From positions 10,954 through 74,953 of the forward strand of contig JAEYTL010000040.1 in the NCBI GenBank assembly GCA_023434025.1: a stretch of DNA of 64,000 nt. Direction: 5' to 3'. Shown here one piece after another: positions 43,897 through 53,361 of this stretch. Within the stretch, counting starts at the first letter, position 1. Every line of letters begins with the position of its first letter. Position numbers and translations under genes: made by a program. The notes below the pieces were generated by a model that made no database searches, had not been told where the DNA came from, and saw only the letters and a program-made list of their open reading frames with translations. The stretch is from Bacteroidota bacterium (GTDB lineage: Bacteria > Bacteroidota > Bacteroidia > Flavobacteriales > Flavobacteriaceae).

Positions 43897-44589
43897 TCAG
43901 TTGGTTACCAACATGCCGTTTTTATCTTCTTTCATTTTGATTAGTCCTGAAATACGCTCTTTGAAAACAGCATAATTCATTTCCACGGCTTTTTTTACAG
44001 GTGTTTTAAAGGGTGTTGAGGCAGCTCCTCTTTTGATGTTGACAACCTGTAAATGTTCATCAATCATATAGCATGTAGGGAAACCAAGTGTTTCTTTCAT
44101 GCTTTCTACAATTTCATTGTCGTTTTTATAATTTTTATGCGCATAGCAGACTTCAATAGGGTTGTTGAATTTTTTGGCAAATTTTTTCACTTCTTGTTTT
44201 TTACCCCACACAATCACAATAAATTCAACGTTTTTATATTCTTTGGCGAGTTTGTTTAAAGCCGGAATTTCGCCTTTTTCCGGAACACACCAAGCGGCAT
44301 ACGTAATCAGAAAAACGGGTTTTTTAACCTTGCTCATCTTGAGTTTCCGGTTAGATACTCTCTTTAAAGAATAGTCATTGAATTTAGAGCCGATCAGTTG
44401 ATTTTGAACCAAACTGTCAAACAAAAACTGTCCTCTGTCAAAGTCTCCTTCTTTAAAGGCTCGGTTACTCTCGCTTTTGAACCGGAAGAAATTTGTGCGT
44501 ACAGCATCTGAGAAAAGTCTTTCATTTTCCTGGCCGGAAACAGAAAAAGTGAGAAGAGATAGTACTAATACAACGGATAAATTTTTCAT
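43897..44589 (-). CDS. Exported thioredoxin-fold protein lacking the second active-site Cys
   Basis: A 230-residue exported protein with a signal peptide (about 1-20, VSGQ). The C-terminal half is TlpA/thioredoxin-like (PVFLITYAAWCVPEKGEIPALNKLA), with the cis-Pro region GFPTCYMID. The usual WCxPC is WCVPE: Cys101 is present but the resolving Cys is Glu104, so it cannot do normal two-Cys disulfide reduction. It could act by a one-Cys mechanism, bind a metal or haem, or be a non-catalytic relative. Monocistronic. Confidence 0.75.
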   Translation of the reverse strand: MKNLSVVLVLSLLTFSVSGQENERLFSDAVRTNFFRFKSESNRAFKEGDFDRGQFLFDSLVQNQLIGSKFNDYSLKRVSNRKLKMSKVKKPVFLITYAAWCVPEKGEIPALNKLAKEYKNVEFIVIVWGKKQEVKKFAKKFNNPIEVCYAHKNYKNDNEIVESMKETLGFPTCYMIDEHLQVVNIKRGAASTPFKTPVKKAVEMNYAVFKERISGLIKMKEDKNGMLVTN

Positions 44590-44682
44590 CGGATTAGTGT
44601 ATTAACTAATCAAATGTAAATATATTTGTGAACAAAAACAAATTTTTGATTACCTAAAGTGTTGGTAATTAAAAAATTAAAT

Positions 44683-44721
44683 AAAAAAGCCGTTTTAGAT
44701 TTGACTCAAAAAACGGCTTTT
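44683..44721. terminator. Bidirectional terminator
   Basis: AAAAGCCGTTTT and AAAAACGGCTTTT pair around a 12-base loop, with T-runs on both strands. On the minus strand it follows the TPR-like membrane protein gene ending at 44742. Confidence 0.85.
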
Positions 44722-44741
44722 CTATCAGGAAGTCACATTGT

Positions 44742-45257
44742 TTAAATCTTTTTCAACTGTTGCTTCATCATGGTAATCTGCTCTTTCAACATGTTTTGTT
44801 TGTCGAGTTTATTGGCTTCATTCAACAGATTGGTGGCTTCAATTTTTCTTCTTCTCGACATGGCTATACCGGCTAAATTCAGTTTGGCCACGGCCAAATC
44901 CATATCCATCGAAAGTCCTAATTCAATGGCTTTTTTAAAGAATTTCTCTGCTTGGTTCAAATTGGTTTGCGAAACCATTAGCCCGTGCAGGTAGTTGTAA
45001 TAGCCTTGTTGTTTTCTGACCAGGGCAGTTTCAGGATTTTTAATTTTACTCAACCAGTTCTTGGCTCCTTCAAAATCCTGCTTTCTCAATTTTAAAAAGG
45101 CCAGTAGGATAAACTCGTTTTTAAAGTATAAGAAAATTGGAAATACAGTTAATAAGAGGAGGAAGATTCCGTTTCCGATATTGTTTTCAGTAAACTGCCA
45201 GATCCCCAAGCCTACAAGTGCGGCTGCAAGAACTAATTTGATATTTTTGTGAAACAT
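44742..45257 (-). CDS. Membrane protein with TPR-like C-terminal domain
   Basis: A 171-residue protein beginning at MFHKNIKLVL (45257); the longer 232-residue reading starts inside the divergent rpmH gene and is rejected. Two membrane helices lie near 5-20 and 26-46, followed by a helical cytoplasmic part (about 60-165) with TPR-like spacing (LNQAEKFFKKAIELGL, DLAVAKLNLAGIAMSRRRK). Such proteins usually scaffold others; partner unknown. Divergent from rpmH. Confidence 0.7.
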   Translation of the reverse strand: MFHKNIKLVLAAALVGLGIWQFTENNIGNGIFLLLLTVFPIFLYFKNEFILLAFLKLRKQDFEGAKNWLSKIKNPETALVRKQQGYYNYLHGLMVSQTNLNQAEKFFKKAIELGLSMDMDLAVAKLNLAGIAMSRRRKIEATNLLNEANKLDKQNMLKEQITMMKQQLKKI

Positions 45258-45325
45258 AATAATGACTTTATTTTTTGTGATGGCAAAGGTAATAAAACGA
45301 ATTGAAAATATTTTTAGAAAACTGC

Positions 45326-45355
45326 TTGTGAGAAAAAAAAGTCTTTGTATATTTG
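45326..45355 (+). promoter_or_regulatory. rpmH promoter
   Basis: TTG at 45326-45328 and TATATTTG at 45348-45355 are separated by 19 bases, a full match to the Bacteroidetes promoter. Confidence 0.75.
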
Positions 45356-45356
45356 C

Positions 45357-45380
45357 ACTCGGTTTTTGAGAAACCCGAGA
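45357..45380 (+). promoter_or_regulatory. Hairpin in the rpmH leader
   Basis: CTCGGTTT and AAACCCGAG (one bulge) form a stem at the very start of the transcript. It could stabilise the mRNA or serve as a ribosomal-protein binding site. Confidence 0.4.
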
Positions 45381-45415
45381 TAAGCTAATATATACGATTT
45401 TAAAGATACAAAACA

Positions 45416-45577
45416 ATGAGTAAGAGAACATTTCAACCATCGAAAAGAAAAAGAAGAAATAAACACGGGTTTATGGATAGAATGGCTACTGCAAATGGTA
45501 GAAAAGTCCTTGCTCGTAGAAGAGCAAAAGGAAGACATAAATTAACTGTTTCCTGCGAACCAAGACACAAAAAATAA
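45416..45577 (+). CDS. rpmH: 50S ribosomal protein L34
   Basis: A 53-residue basic ribosomal protein: MSKRTFQPSKRKRRNKHGF start, then RMATANGRKVLARRRAKGR and a VSCEPRHKK end. Residues 3-45 match L34 throughout; the C-terminal extension is typical of Flavobacteriaceae. Component of the large subunit, at the polypeptide-exit side. Own strong promoter and terminator, so monocistronic here and not joined to rnpA. Confidence 0.97.
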   Translation: MSKRTFQPSKRKRRNKHGFMDRMATANGRKVLARRRAKGRHKLTVSCEPRHKK

Positions 45578-45600
45578 TGATTATAATTAATCATAAATAA

Positions 45601-45632
45601 AGGCGTTACTTTTTTTAGTAACGCCTTTTTTT
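45601..45632 (+). terminator. rpmH terminator
   Basis: AGGCGTTACT and AGTAACGCCT pair perfectly around six T's, followed by a T-run. Confidence 0.92.
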
Positions 45633-45678
45633 ATAACTTGTCATCTCAAAAACAACTAAACTTCTATAACACAACACT

Positions 45679-48531
45679 ATGCCTAAAGACAATTCTATCA
45701 AGTCGGTTTTAATCATCGGGTCAGGCCCAATCGTTATCGGACAAGCCTGCGAATTTGATTATGCCGGTTCACAAGCTGCCCGCTCTATCAGAGAAGAAGG
45801 AATTGAAGTAATTTTAATTAACTCTAATCCGGCTACTATCATGACCGATCCGTCTATGGCCGATCATGTTTATTTGTTGCCGTTAACAACTAAATCCATC
45901 ATCGAAATCTTAAAAAAGCATCCCAATATTGATGCTGTTCTTCCTACCATGGGAGGTCAAACAGCTCTGAATTTATGTTTGGAAGCTGATGAAAAAGGAA
46001 TTTGGGACGATTTTAATGTCAGATTAATCGGGGTGGATATTAATGCCATCAATATAACAGAAGACAGAGAGCAGTTTAAACAATTACTGGAGCGGATCGG
46101 AGTAGGAGCTGCCCCTGCAAAAACGGCAACTTCCTTTTTAAAAGGAAAAGAAATTGCCCAGGAATTCGGTTTCCCGCTGGTGATTCGTCCGTCATTTACA
46201 TTAGGAGGTTCAGGAGCTGCTTTTGTACACAATAAAGAAGATTTTGATGAACTGCTGACGAGAGGGTTAGAAGCTTCCCCTATTCATGAAGTGTTGATCG
46301 ATAAGGCTTTGCTGGGATGGAAAGAATATGAGTTAGAATTGCTTCGGGATAAAAATGATAATGTTGTAATTATCTGTTCAATCGAAAATATGGATCCGAT
46401 GGGAATTCATACCGGTGACAGTATTACGGTTGCTCCGGCCATGACCTTATCGGATACAACTTTCCAGAAGATGAGGGATATGGCCATTTTGATGATGCGT
46501 AGCATCGGCAATTTTGCAGGAGGTTGTAACGTGCAATTTGCCGTTTCACCAGATGAAAAAGAAGATATTGTAGCCATTGAAATTAACCCGAGGGTTTCAC
46601 GTTCTTCGGCCCTGGCATCAAAAGCAACCGGCTACCCAATTGCAAAGATTGCTTCCAAACTGGCTTTGGGGTATCATTTAGATGAACTTCAAAATCAGAT
46701 TACCAAATCCACTTCGGCACTTTTTGAACCAGCATTAGATTATGTGATTGTGAAAATTCCACGTTGGAACTTCGATAAGTTTGAAGGTTCAGACAGAACG
46801 CTCGGGCTTCAGATGAAATCGGTTGGTGAAGTGATGGGTATCGGCCGGTCTTTTCAGGAAGCCCTTCATAAAGCTACACAATCATTGGAGATTAAACGAA
46901 ACGGTTTGGGAGCAGACGGAAAAGGATATAAAAATTACGAGCAAATCATTGAAAAACTAACCCATGCCAGCTGGGACCGTGTTTTTGTAATTTATGATGC
47001 GATTCAAATGGGAATTCCGTTGAACAGAATTCACGAGATTACAAAGATTGATATGTGGTTTTTAAAGCAATACGAAGAACTTCACTTGCTGGAAAAAGAA
47101 ATTTCAAAATATGAGATTGATTCTTTACCTAAAGAACTCCTTTTAGAAGCTAAGCAGAAAGGGTTTGCCGATAGACAGATTGCACACATGGTTCGTTGTC
47201 TGGAAAGCCAGGTTCATAAAAAACGAGAAGAACTTTCTATCAATCGAGTCTATAAATTAGTAGATACCTGTGCCGCTGAATTTAAAGCTCAAACACCTTA
47301 TTATTATTCTACTTTTGAAGCCGAAATTGAAACGGCAACCGGAGAAAAATATGTACACAACGAAAGTGTAGTTACAGAAAAGAAAAAAATAATCGTTTTA
47401 GGTTCGGGGCCTAATCGAATCGGACAGGGAATCGAATTTGACTATTCCTGTGTTCACGGTGTTTTAGCTGCCAAAGAATGTGGTTATGAAACCATTATGA
47501 TTAATTGTAATCCCGAAACCGTTTCGACCGATTTTGATACAGCCGATAAATTATATTTTGAACCTGTTTTCTGGGAACATATATACGACATCATTCAGCA
47601 TGAAAAACCCGAAGGTGTTATTGTTCAGTTAGGTGGGCAAACGGCTCTTAAATTAGCAGAAAAATTAGACCGTTATGGTATAAAAATCATCGGAACCAGT
47701 TTTGATGCACTTGATTTAGCCGAAGACAGAGGCCGTTTTTCCGAGCTTTTATCAACATTAAAAATACCATTTCCAAAGTTCGGTGTTGCCGAGAGTGCCG
47801 ACCAGGCTTCTGCATTGGCTGATGAATTAGACTTCCCGCTGTTGGTCAGGCCTTCTTATGTTTTGGGTGGTCAAGGGATGAAAATCGTGATTAACAAGCA
47901 GGAACTGGAAGAACATGTAATAGATTTGTTAAAAAATATTCCGGGAAACAAATTACTGTTAGATCATTATTTAGACGGAGCCATTGAGGCCGAAGCCGAT
48001 GCCATTTGTGATGGTGAAAATGTTTACATTATCGGAATCATGGAACACATAGAGCCTTGCGGTGTTCATTCCGGAGACAGTAATGCCACATTACCGCCAT
48101 TTAACCTGGGTGAGTTTGTCATGCAGCAAATTAAAGAGCATACGAAGAAGATTGCATTAGCTTTAAGAACAGTAGGATTGATCAATATTCAATTTGCTAT
48201 TAAAGATGATATTGTTTATATTATCGAAGCCAATCCGAGGGCATCACGTACCGTTCCATTTATCGCAAAAGCGTATGGTGAACCGTATGTAAATTATGCT
48301 ACAAAAGTAATGTTAGGGGAGAATAAAGTGACCGATTTTGTTTTCAACCCGCAATTGAACGGATATGCCATTAAGCAACCTGTTTTTTCGTTTAGTAAAT
48401 TTCACGGCGTAAACAAAAAATTAGGCCCGGAAATGAAATCGACCGGAGAAAGTATTTTGTTTATTGAAGATTTAAAAGATGATCAATTCTATGAATTGTA
48501 TTCGAGACGAAAAATGTATTTGAGTAAGTAA
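45679..48531 (+). CDS. carB: Carbamoyl-phosphate synthase large subunit, without MGS domain
   Basis: A 950-residue enzyme making carbamoyl phosphate for pyrimidine and arginine synthesis. Two ATP-grasp halves are seen: about 1-400 (carboxy phosphate; VLIIGSGPIVIGQACEFDYAG) and about 555-930 (carbamoyl phosphate; IIVLGSGPNRIGQGIEFDYS), with the oligomerisation region between them. The protein stops soon after the second ATP-grasp; the roughly 120-residue C-terminal MGS-like allosteric domain of the E. coli enzyme (1073 residues) is absent. A terminator follows directly, so it is not a broken gene; this short form is usual in Flavobacteriaceae, as far as I know. carA is not in the window. Confidence 0.96.
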   Translation: MPKDNSIKSVLIIGSGPIVIGQACEFDYAGSQAARSIREEGIEVILINSNPATIMTDPSMADHVYLLPLTTKSIIEILKKHPNIDAVLPTMGGQTALNLCLEADEKGIWDDFNVRLIGVDINAINITEDREQFKQLLERIGVGAAPAKTATSFLKGKEIAQEFGFPLVIRPSFTLGGSGAAFVHNKEDFDELLTRGLEASPIHEVLIDKALLGWKEYELELLRDKNDNVVIICSIENMDPMGIHTGDSITVAPAMTLSDTTFQKMRDMAILMMRSIGNFAGGCNVQFAVSPDEKEDIVAIEINPRVSRSSALASKATGYPIAKIASKLALGYHLDELQNQITKSTSALFEPALDYVIVKIPRWNFDKFEGSDRTLGLQMKSVGEVMGIGRSFQEALHKATQSLEIKRNGLGADGKGYKNYEQIIEKLTHASWDRVFVIYDAIQMGIPLNRIHEITKIDMWFLKQYEELHLLEKEISKYEIDSLPKELLLEAKQKGFADRQIAHMVRCLESQVHKKREELSINRVYKLVDTCAAEFKAQTPYYYSTFEAEIETATGEKYVHNESVVTEKKKIIVLGSGPNRIGQGIEFDYSCVHGVLAAKECGYETIMINCNPETVSTDFDTADKLYFEPVFWEHIYDIIQHEKPEGVIVQLGGQTALKLAEKLDRYGIKIIGTSFDALDLAEDRGRFSELLSTLKIPFPKFGVAESADQASALADELDFPLLVRPSYVLGGQGMKIVINKQELEEHVIDLLKNIPGNKLLLDHYLDGAIEAEADAICDGENVYIIGIMEHIEPCGVHSGDSNATLPPFNLGEFVMQQIKEHTKKIALALRTVGLINIQFAIKDDIVYIIEANPRASRTVPFIAKAYGEPYVNYATKVMLGENKVTDFVFNPQLNGYAIKQPVFSFSKFHGVNKKLGPEMKSTGESILFIEDLKDDQFYELYSRRKMYLSK

Positions 48532-48533
48532 TA

Positions 48534-48565
48534 AAAAATGCCCCTTAAAATGAGGGGCATTTTTG
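48534..48565. terminator. Terminator between carB and the converging DUF3857 gene
   Basis: AAAAATGCCCCT and GAGGGGCATTTTT pair around TAAAAT, with T's following on each strand. Confidence 0.88.
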
Positions 48566-48568
48566 TGT

Positions 48569-50716
48569 CTAATTCTTTTTCAGTAAAACTTTTTCCTGCG
48601 TAAACTGAAAGGCATCTTCTAAAAAGTCAATCATTTTGCCCCAATTGCTGTTTGGTTCATAATAATTGTTGTAGGATTTTGTGGTCTTTATAGTGATTAA
48701 ATTTCCGCTTTGTGTAATTGAGCTCACAAACCCACCGGTTTCATTTTCTGCATTTTTGTTGAATTTATCCAAACCGGTAGCGGTATAGCCTTGCGGAATT
48801 TCAAACTGAATTTCTTGTTCAATTTGTCTCGGGAAGCTCATATAGATGTTGTTTGTTCTGTTTTTTTCTTTCTCAGAGAGTTCAATCTGTGAGGTTAAGA
48901 ACTTTCCTAATTCCAGAATAATATTATTCCCCGCCTTTTTGATATAATGGTCTTTAATGCTAAACGACTCTTTATATGCCATAGGTTCTTTACTGCCAAA
49001 TCTTCCTGAATTTTCTACATCCATGGTGTAATCTTCAATGTCATGCCCAAACTCTTCTTTTACTGAATTTGTGAAGTTTTCTTTTTGTTTGTCTTTATAC
49101 TTAGCAATCAATGCATCAAATTCCTTTTGATATTGCTCTTTTTTCTTTTTGTTTTTTACTTTCTCCAGTAACGATGTGGTGCCGTATTTTTCATAATCAT
49201 CATAAACATAATCAAAGAAGTAAAGTTTATCTGATTGTTCACTGGGTTTATAGTGTCCGGAAAAATAATTTTCTCTCTCTACTTTAATGCTGCTTAAATC
49301 TTCGTTTAGTTTAATTTTAGTGATACTCCTTGATACATTGTCTTTTTTGGTAGAACCGGGAAGTGTAATCATTTCGGAATCTACTACTTTTTTGTTTTTT
49401 GAAACCTGAAGTAAATAGGCTTTTGTGTTTTCAAGATGATAGCTGAACTGATCTGCAGAAGAAAAAGGAGTGAAAAACTCCAGATAAACTGGAGTTGCAG
49501 TGTTTACCCGCAGCAGAATGGTAATGTTTTGCTGGATTAACAAGTCGGTTATAGGACCATTGTAACGGGCGGTGCCAATCACAATATCATACGGAATTTT
49601 ATTGTCTTTTAAAAAAGCCATGAAATGGTTAATAAATTCCTCTTCCTTCTGAAAAAATATAGCATTGGGGTATAGATCAAAAGGATAGAAAATATTGGCA
49701 TCTTTTGCTACAAAAGCTTCAATGTATTGCGTAAAATATTGGTGTCTGGTAAAATAATAGACTTCTCTTACTTTTTCTTCATCAGAATTAAATGTTTTTC
49801 CTTTCAAAAACCTTTCAATATGGCCCAGGTCACCAAAAGGTCTGAATTTTGTGTTATAATAATTAAAAACATCTTCTTTAGAAACAGTCGATTTTACGAT
49901 GCTTTCCTTTTCAGAAAGAAAAGCTTCTGCTCTTTTTTCAAACTTTCCAGATCGGGCAAAAAATACCTGAAACTTATAGCAAGGCAACTCAATTAAAGGG
50001 TAGAACCATCTTGGAAATTCATTTTTTTCGATGTCTTTCGCCGAAAATTCATAATGACGTTCACCACTTTTTTTATTCGGAATTTCTTTGAGTTCCGGAG
50101 CTCCGTTGTAGGTTGCAAAATTTAAAAAGAAATCGTTTTCAGTCTGAAAAATAAGCTTATAATCCATAATCGGATAAACATCGCCCAGCGTTCTTTCAAC
50201 CGGGGCAAAGCCCATTTCATATTGCGATTTGAAAGGTTCTTCCGAATGTAAATAATAGTCAATGATATCTCCAATTTCTAAATTAGGAATAGCAATTTTT
50301 TTCTCTTTATCAGCCTCAACAGCTTCTTTACTCACATCTATAATTGTTTCCTTTCCATCTGGTTTTACCACTTTGATGCCCAATGTGTTCTTTCCGGTAC
50401 GCCTGCTCCAGCCTTTATCTGATGAAAAACGTTCTTTGAAGGTAAACTCTGAAAATTCTTTTACAGCTGCCTCATCAAGTAGTTTTACTCTGTTTCGAAG
50501 GGCAGAAGTATAATTAACATTAGTTCCAAATTTGTGATAATCGTGAAACTCATATTTATAAATCATCACTGCGGATTCATTTTTCCATTTATCAGGAATA
50601 GCCATTGTTTTAGAGTGCGGATCATCTTTTCCCCAAAAGAAATCCCGTATTTTTATATTTTCCTGGGCAGATAATGAAACAGTTATAAAAAGACAGATAA
50701 GTAGTATTTTTTTCAT
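48569..50716 (-). CDS. Exported DUF3857/transglutaminase-like protein, catalytic residues missing
   Basis: A 715-residue exported protein with a signal peptide (about 1-17, LSAQ). It has a DUF3857-type beta-sandwich (about 45-250; LRNRVKLLDEAAVKEFSEFTF) and then a transglutaminase-like helical domain (about 275-460). Where its partner gene has RYGDCKGMANL, this protein has FQKEEEFINHFMAFL, with no Cys, and YLEFFTPF in place of YLDGTEKF. The Cys-His-Asp triad is therefore absent and it is probably not an enzyme. It starts 4 bases after the partner gene, so the two are one operon. Confidence 0.78.
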   Translation of the reverse strand: MKKILLICLFITVSLSAQENIKIRDFFWGKDDPHSKTMAIPDKWKNESAVMIYKYEFHDYHKFGTNVNYTSALRNRVKLLDEAAVKEFSEFTFKERFSSDKGWSRRTGKNTLGIKVVKPDGKETIIDVSKEAVEADKEKKIAIPNLEIGDIIDYYLHSEEPFKSQYEMGFAPVERTLGDVYPIMDYKLIFQTENDFFLNFATYNGAPELKEIPNKKSGERHYEFSAKDIEKNEFPRWFYPLIELPCYKFQVFFARSGKFEKRAEAFLSEKESIVKSTVSKEDVFNYYNTKFRPFGDLGHIERFLKGKTFNSDEEKVREVYYFTRHQYFTQYIEAFVAKDANIFYPFDLYPNAIFFQKEEEFINHFMAFLKDNKIPYDIVIGTARYNGPITDLLIQQNITILLRVNTATPVYLEFFTPFSSADQFSYHLENTKAYLLQVSKNKKVVDSEMITLPGSTKKDNVSRSITKIKLNEDLSSIKVERENYFSGHYKPSEQSDKLYFFDYVYDDYEKYGTTSLLEKVKNKKKKEQYQKEFDALIAKYKDKQKENFTNSVKEEFGHDIEDYTMDVENSGRFGSKEPMAYKESFSIKDHYIKKAGNNIILELGKFLTSQIELSEKEKNRTNNIYMSFPRQIEQEIQFEIPQGYTATGLDKFNKNAENETGGFVSSITQSGNLITIKTTKSYNNYYEPNSNWGKMIDFLEDAFQFTQEKVLLKKN

Positions 50717-50720
50717 TAGA

Positions 50721-52640
50721 CTATGATTTTGATAAAGTGATGGATGAATTATATAGATCAGTTAATTTTTTGTGAGCCGCATTCCATGATTCCTGCTGTT
50801 CTTTTTTAATAATTGCATTTTTGAACGTAAAAATTTTTCGGTAAATGAGCTCTTTCCCTTTTAATGAGAAGCTTACTTCAATATCATAATCTTCGTTTTT
50901 CAGACTCAGGTTTTCGGGTAATTTATCGGGCTTATATCCGTCCGGAAGGGTAATTGTTATTTCAGAATCATATAAAGTCTTGTAATCCAGCTCATAATCG
51001 GTTTCGCGTTCTTTGAATGTGAAACTTTTGTATTCATTCATAAATTCTATGTTTATGTAAATTTCGTCATCAAATTCACTTACTCTGTTAGAAGATTCCA
51101 GGGTGTAATCAATTGTGAGTTTTGTATCCCGGTTTTTTAAATCACTCGATTTGATATCTTTTACTTTATTGTTTTTGTCGTTTTTAGCCAGATAATATTG
51201 CAGAGCCTCTGCTTTTTTATCACTTTCAAAACTGTTATAAATGTTTAAAAACTGACTTCTGCTTTCGCCGGTATAAGTCCGGTTACAAGTTCCTGTTAAT
51301 TTGTCTTTATCAACAACTAACTTTGCTTTGAATGTTTCTTTGTTTGCTTCTGCAGTATTAGACGGAACCCTGTCGATGATGAACGTATGTCCGTTTTCAA
51401 TCATAACCTGCTTGTTCTGAATCCGTTCGGCATAATTTCCTAACGAACTGAATTTTTCAGTACCATCCAGGTAAATTTTCTTTCCATTCTGCAAAACAGT
51501 ACAAATCATGTGGTTGTCAACAACTAAAGATGGAATAGAGTAATCGTATGCAATATGTTTGGTGCCAATCCACGTTAGCCGGGCATCAAAGCCTGCAAGC
51601 TTTAGCATTTGCTTAGTAAGGTTTGCCATTCCTTTGCAATCACCATAACGTTTTGAAAAAACCTGATGAGAATCGTCGGGTTTAAATCCCGCAATTCCAT
51701 CTTCAAAAGCAATATAACGGATGTTGTCCTGCACCCAGTAAAAGATATTTTTTATTTTTTCTTCGTCCGATGTCGCTTTTGCGGTAAGTTCGTTTACTTT
51801 GTTTTTCAATTGCTCAGTGTCATCTTTCATTTGATCAACAAGCGATTTATACCAACCATATAAATCAGCAGTGGTTTTAAAAAGATTACCTTTTTTTCCA
51901 TTGTAATCATACGATTTGGCTAAGACCAAAATGTGTGGATATAAATATGATCTTCCCGGGCTGCCCGGCTCATTAAAAACAGCGGGAATATCCTTGTAGC
52001 TGTATGAATAAGTTGTTGATTTGTTTTTAGTATCCTTAACCTGGCTTTTAATGATATTATGTCCGTTGAAATTCATCTCTTTCAGCTCGATTTCCAGCCA
52101 GTCCGGAACTGTAATTTCAATTTTTTTGTCCATTACGGGAAATTCATCATTAAAATGAAGCGAGGTAAAGTACTTTACGTCGTCAAATTTTTTGTTCATC
52201 GCATAATTATAAGTGTAGCCCTGAACCGGAAAATCAATTTGAACATGTTTCACACGGGCATCATTATAGAACAAATCTTTGTCTTTGTAGAATTCGTCTT
52301 TGATGGGAAAGGTTGCTGTTTTTTCGTTCCGATATTTCAACAAAAACGTTTCAATTTTTGAAGAGCTGTCATAAAACTCATATTTATAAATGTCTGCACG
52401 GTGATTGATATTCATCAATACTTCTTTAACAGATAAATCTACTGTTACATTTGAAGTTGATTTGTTAAACCCGAAATTCACGGTTTCTGTACTTTCTAAT
52501 ATAGCAACATCTTGTTTACTGTATTTTCCACGGATAGTTTTAGCAAGTTCTATATCGTTGGGAGTAGGGTCAATGTTTTTTTGACCCCAGACAGACAGAT
52601 TTCCCCAAAAGAAGAGAAATAGGATGGTTTTAAAATGCAT
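50721..52640 (-). CDS. Exported DUF3857 and transglutaminase-core protein
   Basis: A 639-residue exported protein with a signal peptide (about 1-19, SVWGQ). DUF3857 beta-sandwich about 50-230, transglutaminase-like core about 270-420, and a C-terminal beta domain. The triad is intact: Cys335 (RYGDCKG), His377 (DNHMIC) and Asp392 (YLDGTE). In exported bacterial proteins this fold acts as a peptidase or cross-linker; substrate unknown. First gene of a two-gene operon with the inactive paralogue, suggesting that the two form a complex. Confidence 0.82.
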   Translation of the reverse strand: MHFKTILFLFFWGNLSVWGQKNIDPTPNDIELAKTIRGKYSKQDVAILESTETVNFGFNKSTSNVTVDLSVKEVLMNINHRADIYKYEFYDSSSKIETFLLKYRNEKTATFPIKDEFYKDKDLFYNDARVKHVQIDFPVQGYTYNYAMNKKFDDVKYFTSLHFNDEFPVMDKKIEITVPDWLEIELKEMNFNGHNIIKSQVKDTKNKSTTYSYSYKDIPAVFNEPGSPGRSYLYPHILVLAKSYDYNGKKGNLFKTTADLYGWYKSLVDQMKDDTEQLKNKVNELTAKATSDEEKIKNIFYWVQDNIRYIAFEDGIAGFKPDDSHQVFSKRYGDCKGMANLTKQMLKLAGFDARLTWIGTKHIAYDYSIPSLVVDNHMICTVLQNGKKIYLDGTEKFSSLGNYAERIQNKQVMIENGHTFIIDRVPSNTAEANKETFKAKLVVDKDKLTGTCNRTYTGESRSQFLNIYNSFESDKKAEALQYYLAKNDKNNKVKDIKSSDLKNRDTKLTIDYTLESSNRVSEFDDEIYINIEFMNEYKSFTFKERETDYELDYKTLYDSEITITLPDGYKPDKLPENLSLKNEDYDIEVSFSLKGKELIYRKIFTFKNAIIKKEQQESWNAAHKKLTDLYNSSITLSKS

Positions 52641-52910
52641 AAAAATTGTTTTTGCTAAGTAAATAAAAAATAATAGTTTAAACTAAATTATTTTTTAAAA
52701 GCCAATTGTTTTTTAAATTTTTATGCGTGAACTTATTTAAACTTTTTCCATTGGCCGCAAAATGTCTTTTTTTGTTGTATAGTTAACCTGTTTTTTAGAG
52801 CATAACTATTATGAAAAAAGACTGAAATTTGAAACAAAGGCCCCGTTTTTAACATCACTGCGTTTGGCTTTCTGCTTCAGATTTGCTCCAACCAAGAAAA
52901 TTAAGTCATT

Positions 52911-53360
52911 TTATTTTTTAAAATACTTCCATGGAACAACCAACATACCAAAGCACTCGCCATCTTCTTTGCCAATGTGTTTGTGATGCATTTTATGAGC
53001 TCTTCTCACCGCTTTTGCATAAATGTTGTTGGCATTTCTAAAAAGTTTAAAGCGTTGATGAATAAAAATATCGTGAACAAAAAAATACGCTAAACCATAA
53101 GCAAAGATGCCTGTGCCAATAGCTAATCCGATTTCTAAAATGTTATATTTCCAAAGTAGAAAGAAGCTGATGCTTACGATGGCATAAAAGATAAAAAAGG
53201 CATCATTTCGTTCAAACCAGGAATCGTGATCTTTTTTGTGATGATCAGCATGCAGGTGCCACAAAAAACCATGCATCACATACTTATGGGTAAACCATGC
53301 CATGAATTCCATCATGAAAAAGGTTAGCAGGAAGACTAAAATGTGAATCCAGATACTCAT
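52911..53360 (-). CDS. crtZ: Beta-carotene hydroxylase CrtZ
   Basis: A 149-residue membrane di-iron hydroxylase that adds 3-OH groups to beta-carotene rings, giving zeaxanthin. Its histidine clusters are complete: HKYVMH (about 25-30), HADHH (about 37-41), HDIFIHQRF (about 95-103) and HKMHHKHIG (about 121-129). Three or four membrane helices. Last gene of the crt operon, 1 base after crtB. Its substrate requires a lycopene cyclase that is not in this window. Confidence 0.93.
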   Translation of the reverse strand: MSIWIHILVFLLTFFMMEFMAWFTHKYVMHGFLWHLHADHHKKDHDSWFERNDAFFIFYAIVSISFFLLWKYNILEIGLAIGTGIFAYGLAYFFVHDIFIHQRFKLFRNANNIYAKAVRRAHKMHHKHIGKEDGECFGMLVVPWKYFKK

Positions 53361-53361
53361 T

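Noticed and set aside
45258..45440. N-terminal extension of the TPR-like membrane protein
   Set aside because: It would run antisense through the rpmH promoter and start; the ATG at 45257 opens directly into the membrane helix.
45679..48531. carB as a 3'-truncated pseudogene
   Set aside because: Both ATP-grasp halves are complete, the reading frame is clean and a terminator follows the stop.
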